Assembly: GCF_000269965.1 (NCBI RefSeq)
Contig: NC_017219.1
Span: 2,480,001 to 2,544,000 of the forward strand
From: Bifidobacterium longum subsp. infantis ATCC 15697 = JCM 1222 = DSM 20088
Lineage (GTDB): Bacteria > Actinomycetota > Actinomycetes > Actinomycetales > Bifidobacteriaceae
Length of the DNA: 64,000 bases
Direction: 5' to 3'
A program made the position numbers and the translations under genes. Shown piece after piece: positions 42,401-50,673 of the stretch (positions are counted from its first letter, which is position 1; the number at the start of each line of letters is the position of its first letter). Below the pieces are notes generated by a model that was not told where the DNA came from, searched no databases, and saw only the letters and a program-made list of their open reading frames with translations.

Positions 42401-45400
42401 GGCGATATCATTCGCGTAACGGGAGGCGTTCTTGTTGGAAGCGACCTGTTCGAGGGCCTCGGAGCCGGCCTTCTGGAAGGCGGCCTTAAGCTCCTCGCTC
42501 TCCGACTCGTTGGCGAACCACTGGGCTTCGGCGGCGATGGTCTTGCCAAGGCCGATGAAGCTGCCGTTCAGGGCGGCGGGGTCGTTGCCGTAGTAGGCGC
42601 GGGCGAGGTCTTCACGGGCGGAGGCCCACCGATCATCGAAGAGGATGGCCTTGTTGGCGTCGAAGCGCGGAGCGACCTGCTTGGGCCAGTCGGAGCCAAG
42701 TTCGGCTTCGACCGCGGACACGACGGCGGCGTTCTCGTCCTCGGATTCTTCCGGAGCCGGAGCGGCCACGCCGAGCTCGTTCAGCACGAAGCGGGCGGTG
42801 GCGGCGAGCACGCCGTTGGAACCGGTGACCTTCTCGGCGAAGGCGTCGAGCGCGGCGGAATCGACCACAGCGCCACCAGCGGCACCACCGGCGGACGGCA
42901 GGGCCACGGCAACACCCTTGAGCTGGGCGACGACCTCAACGGCCGCATCGATCAGCTTGTCGGCTTCCGGCTTGTTCTGCACGGCGGCGGTGGGCAGCTT
43001 GGCCAGGTCGCCGCCACGGGAGCTGGCACCCTCGCGAGTGTCGAGCAGCAGTGCGGCGAGCACGCTGGCCACCCAGCCTTCACCGAGCTGCCATACGTTG
43101 GCCACACGGTCGCGGATGTACTGCTGTTTGACGCCGGCAGCACCGAACAGCGAGCGCAGGCGGTCGCGCAGCGCCTCGGAGAGCACGGCACCGAACGGCT
43201 TGTAGTTCGGGGCGGCCTTGTTGACGATTTGGGCGAGCTTGTCGAGCGTCGCTTCAGCAGCACCGTCCACGCTGGCGACTCCCAGCTCGGAGCTGATGTC
43301 CATGAGCAGCTGGTTGCGGCGAGAAGAGACACCGTTGGTCAGGGTGTCGGTGGTGTCGTTGCTGCCGATCTGGTCGAGGCGCACCTTGGCGGAGTAGGCC
43401 ATGAGTACGCCGATGGCATCGGAAGCCTTGAAGGGCAGGTCGGCGACGGCGGCACCAGACGGTGCGCCAGCAGCGGCCTGCCCTGATTGCAGGCCGCGCG
43501 AGGAGGCGGACAGTCCAGTGGACTGTCCGGCGACAGAGCCATCCGTTGTCTGAGCAGCCTCAGTCACGGCATTTGCCGGAGCAGCACCCGAGCCAAGCTT
43601 GGCGACGGCGGAACCACCGGCAGGAGCGGTTTCGACCGGGGCCGAGGCCGCAGCCTCTTCCGGCTCGTCGTCGGGAACCAGCGAATCGGTGTCGGTCATG
43701 TAGACGCGGCCTTCATCGCGGCCGACGTTGTAGACGACCGTATCGTTGCCGGCGAACTCGGGCAGACGTAGGGTCTTGGTACCGAGGTTGGCCAGGGTCG
43801 GGGCGTTGCCGAGGCCGACTTCGACGTATTCTTCCACGCCGAGGCCGCCCTGTTCGCGCTGACCGAAGAGCAGCGCCTGGGTTTCAATCCAACGCACCGG
43901 GGAGGCGAACTGCCAGGAGAGCAGTTCGGTCAAGAGCAGACGGCCGAGCTTCTGGTCGTCGGCGGCGTAGGAATCCCACACGGCCGGGTCGTCGAGCACG
44001 GCCTTGATGCGTTCGGACGGCACGACTTCGAGGATCTTGGCGGCGAATTCCTTGGTCATCTCGAACGGCGAAGCCACGAGGTTCGGGATGTAGCGGTCCA
44101 CCAGACGGCCACGGTAGTCGATGTAAGCGGGAAGCAGCGCGTCGAGCTTGTCACGGAATTCCGGCACGCCCTTCCTGAGCAGCGTGGAGTGGAACGGCAC
44201 ATCGATGCCGGGCACCAGCATGAACGCGGGCTTGCCTCCGAATGCGGCCACGCGGCGGGCGGAATCGGCCTTCAGGGCCTTGAGTCCGGCGATCGTACCG
44301 GCGATGGCGTACTGCTGGCCGGCGAGGTTGTAGTTCACGATCTCCAGGAATTCGCCGGACGCCTTGGCCACGGATTCCACGTATTCCTTGACGTGCGCGT
44401 CGTCCACACCGAACTGGTTCGGACGAAGGGCACCCATGCGGTAGTTGGAGCGGCCCTGTGCGTCACGCTCGATGAGGTGGTGCATGGTGGAACCACGGTG
44501 GAACACGAGCTCCAGCACGGTTTCCAGCGGAATCACGTCGGCGAATGCGGACAGCGCGTTGTATTCGCCGAGCGAGTGGCCGGCGAAATAGGCGGGCCAG
44601 ATGTCGGCGCCGGCTTCGCGCAGACGGGCGGTCTGGGCAAAAGCAACCGTCGCGAGCGCCACCTGCGTGAACTGCGTCAGGTTGAGCAGGCCTTCGGGGT
44701 GACGGTAGGTCACGCCGTTGGCGGTGAGCTCCTTCGGGTTATCGCGCACGAGGCCCAGGATCGAGAAGCCGAGCTTGGAGCGGGTAAGCTTGTCGGCGCG
44801 CTCCCACACATCGCGGGCGGCGGCGGACTTGGCACGCTCGTCCAGAACCATGCCCTGCTTCTGGATGCCCTGGCCGGGGTAGACGAAGGCGGCGCGCGGT
44901 GCGCGGACCAGTGCGGTGCCGCGGGAGACGAGCTGGCCGTCGATACGGCAGGTGACTTCGAGGGTCATGCCGCCGTGGCGCACTTTGCCGACGCGCTCGA
45001 CGGAGATTTCGACGGTGTCGTCAAGCTGGACCATGCCGTACATGTTGTAGGTCCAGCCGGCAATCTCGTAGTGGGCACCCTTCTCGTCGGTCGCCTGCAC
45101 GGCGTGCTGGGCGGTGGCGGACAGCCACATGCCGTGCACGAGCGGGGCGGCCAGGCCGGAGATGCGAGCGCCACGAGTGGAGGTGTGGATCGGGTTGAAG
45201 TCGCCGGAAGTGCGGGCGAAGGCGGTCATGTCATGTGGGGCGACGACCTTCACGCGGCGCAGCAGACGGCGCGGAGTGGCCTGCACTACTTGCAGGCCGC
45301 GCGAGGAGGCGGACAGTCCAGTGGACTGTCCGGCGACGGAGCCATCCGCTTCCTTATTCAGGAGGGCACCACCATACTCGGGGGCGTCTGCCGGCAAAGC

Positions 45401-48400
45401 ATCGGAGTAGACGCGGCCGCGGATCGCGAAACGCTCGGTTTCGCGGGCAAGCGGCGTGCCGTCGGCGGCGGTGTGGGTCACGTGGATGGTGACCACGCGG
45501 CCGGAGGCGGACTCGAAGTAATCCTCGGCCCAAGACTTCAGGGTGATGGTTTCGCCGGTGTGCTTGAGCAGGTCCTCCTCGTTCACCTCAAGTTCGATGA
45601 GGTGGTCGAGGTGGACGGCGTTGAGCAGGCCTTCAATCACCGGGTAGCCCTTGACGTACACGGAGCCGAGCGCCGTGTAGATTGCCGGCCAGGCAGGGCC
45701 GACCAGCGCATCGGGGGCGATGCGGCTGGGCTGCAGGGTGGTCGGCAGAGCGGCGCCAGTGGCCGCTTCGTGGTCGAAGCCGAGGTTGGCGGACAGGGTG
45801 TAGGTTGCGGTTGCGGTACCGAACGGACGCTCGTCAGAGGTCTTGCCGTCAAGCTGCGGCATCTCGGTGAGCTTGTCGCCGGTGATGGCGGTGTTGCCGA
45901 TGCCTGCGGTGGCGGCAAGCATCGCGTAGACGTCCGGAATCAGGCGTTCGCGGTCCACGACCGGCACACGGCCGGGCTCGGCGCCTTCCACGATGAGCGG
46001 GATGACGATATCGCGCACGGCGTGCTTGGAGGTGCCGCCGTCCGGGTCGTTGTCCCAGTAGGTGTCGAGGTGGATGTCCAGATCGTACTTGCCGGCCGCG
46101 GCGTCAAACGCGCGGATCTCGTAGTACTGGTCGCCCAGGGCGGTGCCGTAGGCCGGGTTGTCGGTGATGTGGCCGACCCAGGAGATGTTCGGGGACTTGC
46201 GGATGAAGTCTTCGGCGCTGGTGGCCTCGCCAAGTGCGGCGAAATCGTCGTTCTCAGCGGCATCGGCGGCCTGCTGTTCGTCCTGCACGCGCTTGATGGC
46301 GGCGGTTTCGAAGCGGCCGAGGATGTCGGCGATCGGCTCGTCGATGGTGGTGATGCCGGCAACGGAGATCGGGCCGGGGATGGCACGCACGGAATCGGCG
46401 GAGTAGCGCTGGTCTTCGGACTGCCAGAGCTGGTCCTGACCCCACCAACGCAGCAGGTCGTTGTCGATGACGGGTACGAACGGCATGGGCTTGGGGTATT
46501 CGCGCACGAGCACCGGGAACCAAGCCACGTCGGTCGGGACCACCTTGAGTTCGGCGGTCTGCGGGTAGGCCAGTGCGAGCTTTTCGAGCGCGGGGGCCGG
46601 GTCGGCGAGAATGTCGTCGTGGGTCAGCAGGCCAGTGGCAGCTGCCTCTTCAGCAGAAACGCCATCAGCGGCGAACAACTTGGAGGTGAATTCGCCGGAG
46701 TCCGTGTCGTTCACACGGGCTTCGATGCGCTGCAGCAGGTGCTGGAAGCGGTCGGCGTAAGTCGGGTCGACCCACGGGAAGGCGAGTTCGGCGAAGCGCT
46801 GCGCCCACTCAAGGTAGGTCATGGAGGCCAGGTCGCCGAAGTAAGGCTTGGCGGTCTTGTTCAGGGCTTCGATGATTTCCTTGCGGCGGGAGTCGAGCTC
46901 TTCGGGGTGCTTCATGACGCGCACGAGCAGACGGCCGCATTCGGCGGAGTCGTTCTCGAGCTCGTAAATGTCGGCGTGCAGGTGGCTCAGGCCGGAGGAC
47001 ATGCCACCGATGGACTTGCCGGACGGCACCCAGTGGGCGGCCTGCGGAGCGAACACGTCGTCGGACTTGGCGTCGGCCGGAATACCGGGCGTCTTGACGA
47101 GCAGCTGCTTGACTTCGGGGCTGGTGTGAGCCTCCTTGGCGGTCATCGCGGCGGTACCGATAAGCACGCCGTCGACCGGCATGTCGGGCAGGCCGTAGGC
47201 GTGGGCCCACTGGCCGGAAATGTAGTCGGCCGCGCGTTCGGGGGTGCCGATGCCGCCGCCGGCGACCAGCACGAGGTTGTCGCAGGCGCGCACTTCGGCG
47301 TAGGTGGCGGCAAGCAGGTCGTCCAGCGCTTCCCAGCTGTGGTGGCCGCCGGCTTCACCGCCCTCGACCTGAACCATGATGGTGGTGGGGGACACGGCCT
47401 TGGCGATGCGCACGACCTGGCGAATCTGGTCCACGGTGCCGGGCTTGAAACTCACGTACGGCAGACCGTCCGCCTGCAGCGACTCGATCAGGGCCACGGC
47501 TTCGTCCAGCTCGGGGATGCCGGCGGAGACGACCACGCCGTCGATCGGCGCGCCGGAAGCACGCTTCTTGGGCACGATGCGGGAGGAGCCGAACTGCAGG
47601 TTCCACAGGTAACGGTCCATGAACATCGCGTTGAATTCGACCGTGCGGCCTTCCTCCAGCTCGTCTTCGAGGGCGGCGATGTGGCGGTCGAACACTTCGG
47701 CGGTCACCTGGCCGCCGCCGGCGAGCTCGGCCCAGTAGCCGGCGTTGGCCGCGGCGGCCACGATTTCCGGTTCCACGGTGGTGGGGGTCATGCCGGGCAG
47801 CAATACCGGCGGCTTGCCGGTGAGCTTGGAGAACTTTGTGACCAGCTTGGCGCCGGCCGGGGTGTTGATGACGCGCGGGGCGAATGCCTTCCAGTTCTGG
47901 GTGCGCTCAGGCTCGCTTTCCAGCGTGGAGAGCGTGGAGCGCTCGGCCAGCGTGGTGGCTTCGACCACGCCGATGCCGGTGCCTTGCACCACATTGCCGA
48001 TCAGCTTGCCGAGCGTGTTGCCGGGGCCGAGGTCCACAATCCACAGCTTGGACGGGTCGGCGGCGTCGAACAGCGCCTTGACGCGGGCGTTCCAGTCCAC
48101 ATGGTTGAGCAGCACTTCCTCGGCAAGCGCACGGGTGCGCTTCTGGTCGAAGCCGCAGGCGCCAGCCCAGGCCACGGTCCGCTCAACAGCTTCGGCCATG
48201 AGCGGCGAGTGGAAGGGCAGGGTGACTTCGAGGTATTCGAGGGTCGGGTTGAACACAGTGCCGCCGTGGAGCTTCTGTTCACGCAGCTTGGCCTGGTGCT
48301 TGTGCTCGCGCTCGGCTTCGAGGGCGAGTGCTGCCAGGTCTTCCGGGTAGCCGGAAAGCACGTGGTGGTTGTCGGAGTTGGTGACGGCGATGGAGATCGG

Positions 48401-49012
48401 GCCTCGGGCGTTGTTCACGCGCTTGACCAGAGCCTCAACCTGTTCGCGGGTGGCGCCCTTGACGGAGAGCATCGGGCTGGCCTCGCCGTACTTGGGGTTC
48501 AGGCCCAGTTCGCGCACGCGGCGGGTTCCGGCGGCGCCGATCAGGGCGGCCACGGCCAGAATCTCGTCGAGGGTCTTGCCGGCGGCCTCGATGGAGCCGG
48601 CGGCCTCGATGGCGCGGGCCATGTGCACGGCGAGCACGCCCTGGGAGTGGCCGAGCACGGCAACCGGCTTGGTGGCGGCCACACTGTAGCCAAGGTGTTC
48701 GAGGTCGAGCAGGGCGCCGAGCTGGGTCAGGGCCACGCCTTCCACGGATGCGGTGGCGTCGGCTGCGGCGCCGAGGCGGGCCGGGTTCGGAGTGAAGCCG
48801 AACAGGTCGACCGGACGACCGGTGGTGGCCAGCAGGTCGGCGGCGACCGGGGCGAGCAGTCGGTTGGCTGCGGCGACGTGGCCACGCAGGGCCTCGTCAA
48901 GGCTGGGATCGGTGGTCTGGTCTGCCAGGGCTACCGGCCACGGGGTGGACTGGCCGGCGAAGGCGAGCGCATGGGGCTCGGTGGCCAGGCGATTGAGGAA
49001 GAAGGTGGTCAT
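39428..49012 (-). CDS. fas: Type I fatty-acid synthase (single-chain)
   Basis: 3194 residues, the fused alpha/beta form of actinobacteria. Order: acetyl transferase (GHSQG, Ser 123), FMN enoyl reductase (about 390-700, GMTPTTVEPEIV), dehydratase/hotdog domains (about 900-1330), malonyl/palmitoyl transferase (GHSLGEYNAL, near 1480), ACP (phosphopantetheine Ser in TNGVSSRRNQ, near 1896), ketoreductase (about 2150-2450) and ketosynthase (ACATAAVSLEEG, Cys near 2827; NAND; GHAKGGA, near 3020). It makes acyl-CoAs from acetyl- and malonyl-CoA. Start ATG 49012 follows AAGGAAAG; the acyl-CoA carboxylase genes lie directly upstream. Three linkers carry a shared palindromic insert (separate entries). 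Confidence 0.97.
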   Translation of the reverse strand: MTTFFLNRLATEPHALAFAGQSTPWPVALADQTTDPSLDEALRGHVAAANRLLAPVAADLLATTGRPVDLFGFTPNPARLGAAADATASVEGVALTQLGALLDLEHLGYSVAATKPVAVLGHSQGVLAVHMARAIEAAGSIEAAGKTLDEILAVAALIGAAGTRRVRELGLNPKYGEASPMLSVKGATREQVEALVKRVNNARGPISIAVTNSDNHHVLSGYPEDLAALALEAEREHKHQAKLREQKLHGGTVFNPTLEYLEVTLPFHSPLMAEAVERTVAWAGACGFDQKRTRALAEEVLLNHVDWNARVKALFDAADPSKLWIVDLGPGNTLGKLIGNVVQGTGIGVVEATTLAERSTLSTLESEPERTQNWKAFAPRVINTPAGAKLVTKFSKLTGKPPVLLPGMTPTTVEPEIVAAAANAGYWAELAGGGQVTAEVFDRHIAALEDELEEGRTVEFNAMFMDRYLWNLQFGSSRIVPKKRASGAPIDGVVVSAGIPELDEAVALIESLQADGLPYVSFKPGTVDQIRQVVRIAKAVSPTTIMVQVEGGEAGGHHSWEALDDLLAATYAEVRACDNLVLVAGGGIGTPERAADYISGQWAHAYGLPDMPVDGVLIGTAAMTAKEAHTSPEVKQLLVKTPGIPADAKSDDVFAPQAAHWVPSGKSIGGMSSGLSHLHADIYELENDSAECGRLLVRVMKHPEELDSRRKEIIEALNKTAKPYFGDLASMTYLEWAQRFAELAFPWVDPTYADRFQHLLQRIEARVNDTDSGEFTSKLFAADGVSAEEAAATGLLTHDDILADPAPALEKLALAYPQTAELKVVPTDVAWFPVLVREYPKPMPFVPVIDNDLLRWWGQDQLWQSEDQRYSADSVRAIPGPISVAGITTIDEPIADILGRFETAAIKRVQDEQQAADAAENDDFAALGEATSAEDFIRKSPNISWVGHITDNPAYGTALGDQYYEIRAFDAAAGKYDLDIHLDTYWDNDPDGGTSKHAVRDIVIPLIVEGAEPGRVPVVDRERLIPDVYAMLAATAGIGNTAITGDKLTEMPQLDGKTSDERPFGTATATYTLSANLGFDHEAATGAALPTTLQPSRIAPDALVGPAWPAIYTALGSVYVKGYPVIEGLLNAVHLDHLIELEVNEEDLLKHTGETITLKSWAEDYFESASGRVVTIHVTHTAADGTPLARETERFAIRGRVYSDALPADAPEYGGALLNKEADGSVAGQSTGLSASSRGLQVVQATPRRLLRRVKVVAPHDMTAFARTSGDFNPIHTSTRGARISGLAAPLVHGMWLSATAQHAVQATDEKGAHYEIAGWTYNMYGMVQLDDTVEISVERVGKVRHGGMTLEVTCRIDGQLVSRGTALVRAPRAAFVYPGQGIQKQGMVLDERAKSAAARDVWERADKLTRSKLGFSILGLVRDNPKELTANGVTYRHPEGLLNLTQFTQVALATVAFAQTARLREAGADIWPAYFAGHSLGEYNALSAFADVIPLETVLELVFHRGSTMHHLIERDAQGRSNYRMGALRPNQFGVDDAHVKEYVESVAKASGEFLEIVNYNLAGQQYAIAGTIAGLKALKADSARRVAAFGGKPAFMLVPGIDVPFHSTLLRKGVPEFRDKLDALLPAYIDYRGRLVDRYIPNLVASPFEMTKEFAAKILEVVPSERIKAVLDDPAVWDSYAADDQKLGRLLLTELLSWQFASPVRWIETQALLFGQREQGGLGVEEYVEVGLGNAPTLANLGTKTLRLPEFAGNDTVVYNVGRDEGRVYMTDTDSLVPDDEPEEAAASAPVETAPAGGSAVAKLGSGAAPANAVTEAAQTTDGSVAGQSTGLSASSRGLQSGQAAAGAPSGAAVADLPFKASDAIGVLMAYSAKVRLDQIGSNDTTDTLTNGVSSRRNQLLMDISSELGVASVDGAAEATLDKLAQIVNKAAPNYKPFGAVLSEALRDRLRSLFGAAGVKQQYIRDRVANVWQLGEGWVASVLAALLLDTREGASSRGGDLAKLPTAAVQNKPEADKLIDAAVEVVAQLKGVAVALPSAGGAAGGAVVDSAALDAFAEKVTGSNGVLAATARFVLNELGVAAPAPEESEDENAAVVSAVEAELGSDWPKQVAPRFDANKAILFDDRWASAREDLARAYYGNDPAALNGSFIGLGKTIAAEAQWFANESESEELKAAFQKAGSEALEQVASNKNASRYANDIAIVTGVSPNSIAAQVVEGLLAGGATVVATSHSFKLSIKAWAKQAYREHATGNAKLWLVPANLSSYRDVDALVDWVGHEQKKTSGATTTILKPAWEPTLFFPFAAPPVHGTLADSGDLFESQARLMLWGVERAIAGFSHIGADTNVQHKLHVVLPGSPNRGVFGGDGAYGEVKSAFDAIVNRARAEKVWSSRVTFAHPKIGWVRGTGLMGGNDPLVAVVERHGIHTYSTAQIAAKLLDLCTAESREQALKAPLDVDLTGGLGSEPIDIKALRAEAMADAEKEAAAASSQETDGSVAGQSTGLSDSSRGQQIKALPTPIITKQASVDLNDWTNVTAKPEDEIVIVSVGELGPWGSGRTRTQAELGIHSDGTVDLSAGAVLELAWNMGLLTWADSPKPGWYDTDGNLVPEEDIAERYHDEVVARSGIRPFEEGMGNDYKDGADEEEAEVFLDHDVTFSVPTREVAAEYVKLDEAHTTIAPDEESGEWNVTRHAGSMIRVPRRATMTRTVGGQFPKGFDPTRWGIPASMVGDVDKIALWNIVTTVDAYLGAGFTPAEILESIHPSLVASTQGTGFGGMMSMRKLYLDRFLNHEIPTDILQEALPNVVAAHVMQSYIGGYGNMIQPVSACATAAVSLEEGVDKIALGKADFVVTGAIDDIGVESVIGFGNMNATANSEEMYGKGIDARFFSRANDRRRGGFLESQGGGTILVTRGDIAEKLGLPVAAVVGFIHSYADGAHTSIPAPGLGALAAGLGGKDSKLVHDLAKLGVSADDIAVVSKHDTSTNANDPNESELHNTLAHAIGRTDGNPLFVISQKTLTGHAKGGACIFQVNGLTQLFKSGVIPANAALDCVDPKLQRDDHMVWVRKPLRIGGGEDEFGRETAGRPVKAGLATSLGFGHVSGFVALVHPGAFEAAVAKADGEAALEAWRERANARLAAGQRHLEEGMMGRAALYEPIDNRRFREDHRGYDHHEVEKAMLLNPDARLGADGYYEA
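41479..41535 (-). repeat. In-frame palindromic element, fas copy 3 (KR-KS linker)
   Basis: Encodes TDGSVAGQSTGLSDSSRGQQ (about residues 2492-2511). A 21-bp perfect palindrome, GGACAGTCCA around one base, sits at 41498-41518. Most diverged copy (CCCACGCG in place of GGCCGCGCG; one Asp for Ala). Confidence 0.85.
43490..43545 (-). repeat. In-frame palindromic element, fas copy 2 (MPT-ACP linker)
   Basis: Encodes DGSVAGQSTGLSASSRGLQ (about residues 1823-1841). The 21-bp palindrome is at 43508-43528. It differs from copy 1 by a single base over about 55 bp. Confidence 0.88.
45291..45348 (-). repeat. In-frame palindromic element, fas copy 1 (after the dehydratase region)
   Basis: Encodes DGSVAGQSTGLSASSRGLQ (about residues 1222-1240), in a linker between hotdog-type domains. 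The palindrome is at 45311-45331. Confidence 0.88.
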
Positions 49013-49050
49013 TGCTTTCCTTACTTGTGTTTGGTTGATGTCTTCAGAAA

Positions 49051-50673
49051 TCAGAGGGGCTGGTTGCCGTGGTGTTTGGTGGTGCGCTTGACGCGCCGCT
49101 TGGTGGCGAGCGTGGCCAGCGATTCGACGATCACCTCACGGGTCTGTTCGGGGTCGATCATGCCGTCGATCTGCCCGATTTCCAGCGACAGGTTCGCGTT
49201 GACGGTGCTGGTCTCGTACTCCTTGATGTACTTGGCCCGCAGCGCATCGACGTCCTGCCCGGAGGCTTTGGCCTTGGCCAGGTCGTGGCGGTGGATGATG
49301 TTCACCGCGCCGGCCGCGCCGAGCACCGCGATCTGGGAGGAGGGCCACGCGAAGTTCAGGTCCGCGCCGATGGCTTTGGAGCCCATCACGATGTACGCGC
49401 CGCCGAACGCCTTGCGCAACACCACGGTCACCATCGGCACTTGCGCGTTGGCGTAGGCGTAGATCACCTTGGCGCCGCGGCGGATGATGCCGGCGTGTTC
49501 CTGGTCGGAGCCGGGCTTGTAGCCGGGCACATCCACGAGGGTGACCACGGGCAGGTTGAACGCGTCGCACAGGCGTACGAATCGGGCGACCTTCTCGGAC
49601 GAGTCGACGTCCAGGATGCCGGCGAGCACGTTCGGCTGGTTCGCCACGATGCCGACCGGCTTGCCGTCGATGCAGGCGAAGCCGACGAGCGCGGAGGCGC
49701 CGAACAGTTCCTGCACCTGCACGAATTCGCCGTAATCGACGATGCAACGAATCACTTCGAGCATGTCGTAGGGCTGACGTTCGTTGGCGGGCACGATGGT
49801 GGCGAGTCGCTTGGCGGTCTCGCGTTCGGCGCGGGTGACGGCGTAGGCGTAGACCGGCGGCTTGCTTTCGCTGTTGGACGGCAGGTAGGCGAGCACGGTG
49901 CGCGCATAGTCGATGGCGTCGGATTCGTCCTCGCCGAGGTAGTGGGCCACGCCGGACACCCGGTTATGCACTTCGCCGCCGCCAAGGTCGGCCATGGAGA
50001 TGGTCTCGCCGGTCGAGGCCTTGACCACGTCCGGCCCGGTGACGAACATGTTCGAGTTCTCACGGGTCATGATGATGAGGTCCGTCAGAGCCGGGCAGTA
50101 GACGGCACCGCCGGCGCAGGGGCCGAGAATCAGGCTCAGCTGGGGCACGAAGCCGCTGGCCTCGCAAGTCTTGCGGAAGATGCGGCCGTACTGGGTCAGA
50201 GCGGCCACGCCCTCCTGTATGCGGGCGCCGCCGGAGTCCACGATGGCCACGATCGGCACTTTGAGGTCGATGGCCATGTCCATCAGTCGGCAGATCTTCT
50301 CGCCTTCGGCGGTGCCGAGGGTGCCGCCCTTGACGGAGAAGTCCTGGGCGTAGACGGCCACTTTGCGGCCGTAGACCTGGCCGAAGCCGGTGATGACAGC
50401 TGCACCGGCGTTGCCGCCGGCGATGTTGCCGCCCTGGAAGCGGCCGATCTCCTCGAACGTGCCGGTGTCGAAGAGCAGGTCGAGGCGTTCGCGCGCGGTT
50501 TTCTTGCCTTTGGCGTGCTGCTTGTCGCGGGCGCGCTCTTCGGCGGCGCGGGCCAGTTCGGCGGCCTTGACCACGGCGGTGCGCAGCGGCTGGTGGGCCG
50601 AGGGCTGGGCGGCGTTGGCGGCCGAGGCCGCAGCCGCGGCCTTCACGGCCGGCGAATCCATGATGTCAGTCAT
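49051..50673 (-). CDS. Acyl-CoA carboxylase beta (carboxyltransferase) subunit
   Basis: 540 residues. Crotonase-fold carboxyltransferase: GKKTARERLDLLFDTGTFEEIGRF, GGTLGTAEGEKICRLMDMA, IVDSGGARIQEGVAAL (oxyanion GG), and a second half with VDVPGYKPGSDQEHAGIIRRGAK and GGAYIVMGSK. With the biotin subunit it makes malonyl-CoA for Fas (and perhaps methylmalonyl-CoA). The Ala-rich N-terminus is a variable extension. It overlaps the alpha gene by 8 nt and is 38 bp before fas, so alpha-beta-fas is one operon. Confidence 0.95.
   Translation of the reverse strand: MTDIMDSPAVKAAAAASAANAAQPSAHQPLRTAVVKAAELARAAEERARDKQHAKGKKTARERLDLLFDTGTFEEIGRFQGGNIAGGNAGAAVITGFGQVYGRKVAVYAQDFSVKGGTLGTAEGEKICRLMDMAIDLKVPIVAIVDSGGARIQEGVAALTQYGRIFRKTCEASGFVPQLSLILGPCAGGAVYCPALTDLIIMTRENSNMFVTGPDVVKASTGETISMADLGGGEVHNRVSGVAHYLGEDESDAIDYARTVLAYLPSNSESKPPVYAYAVTRAERETAKRLATIVPANERQPYDMLEVIRCIVDYGEFVQVQELFGASALVGFACIDGKPVGIVANQPNVLAGILDVDSSEKVARFVRLCDAFNLPVVTLVDVPGYKPGSDQEHAGIIRRGAKVIYAYANAQVPMVTVVLRKAFGGAYIVMGSKAIGADLNFAWPSSQIAVLGAAGAVNIIHRHDLAKAKASGQDVDALRAKYIKEYETSTVNANLSLEIGQIDGMIDPEQTREVIVESLATLATKRRVKRTTKHHGNQPL

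Noticed and set aside
44189..49456. 1755-codon plus-strand open frame opposite fas
   Set aside because: It mirrors the high-GC fas coding strand, has Gly/Val/His-rich composition without domains, and fas has complete catalytic motifs.
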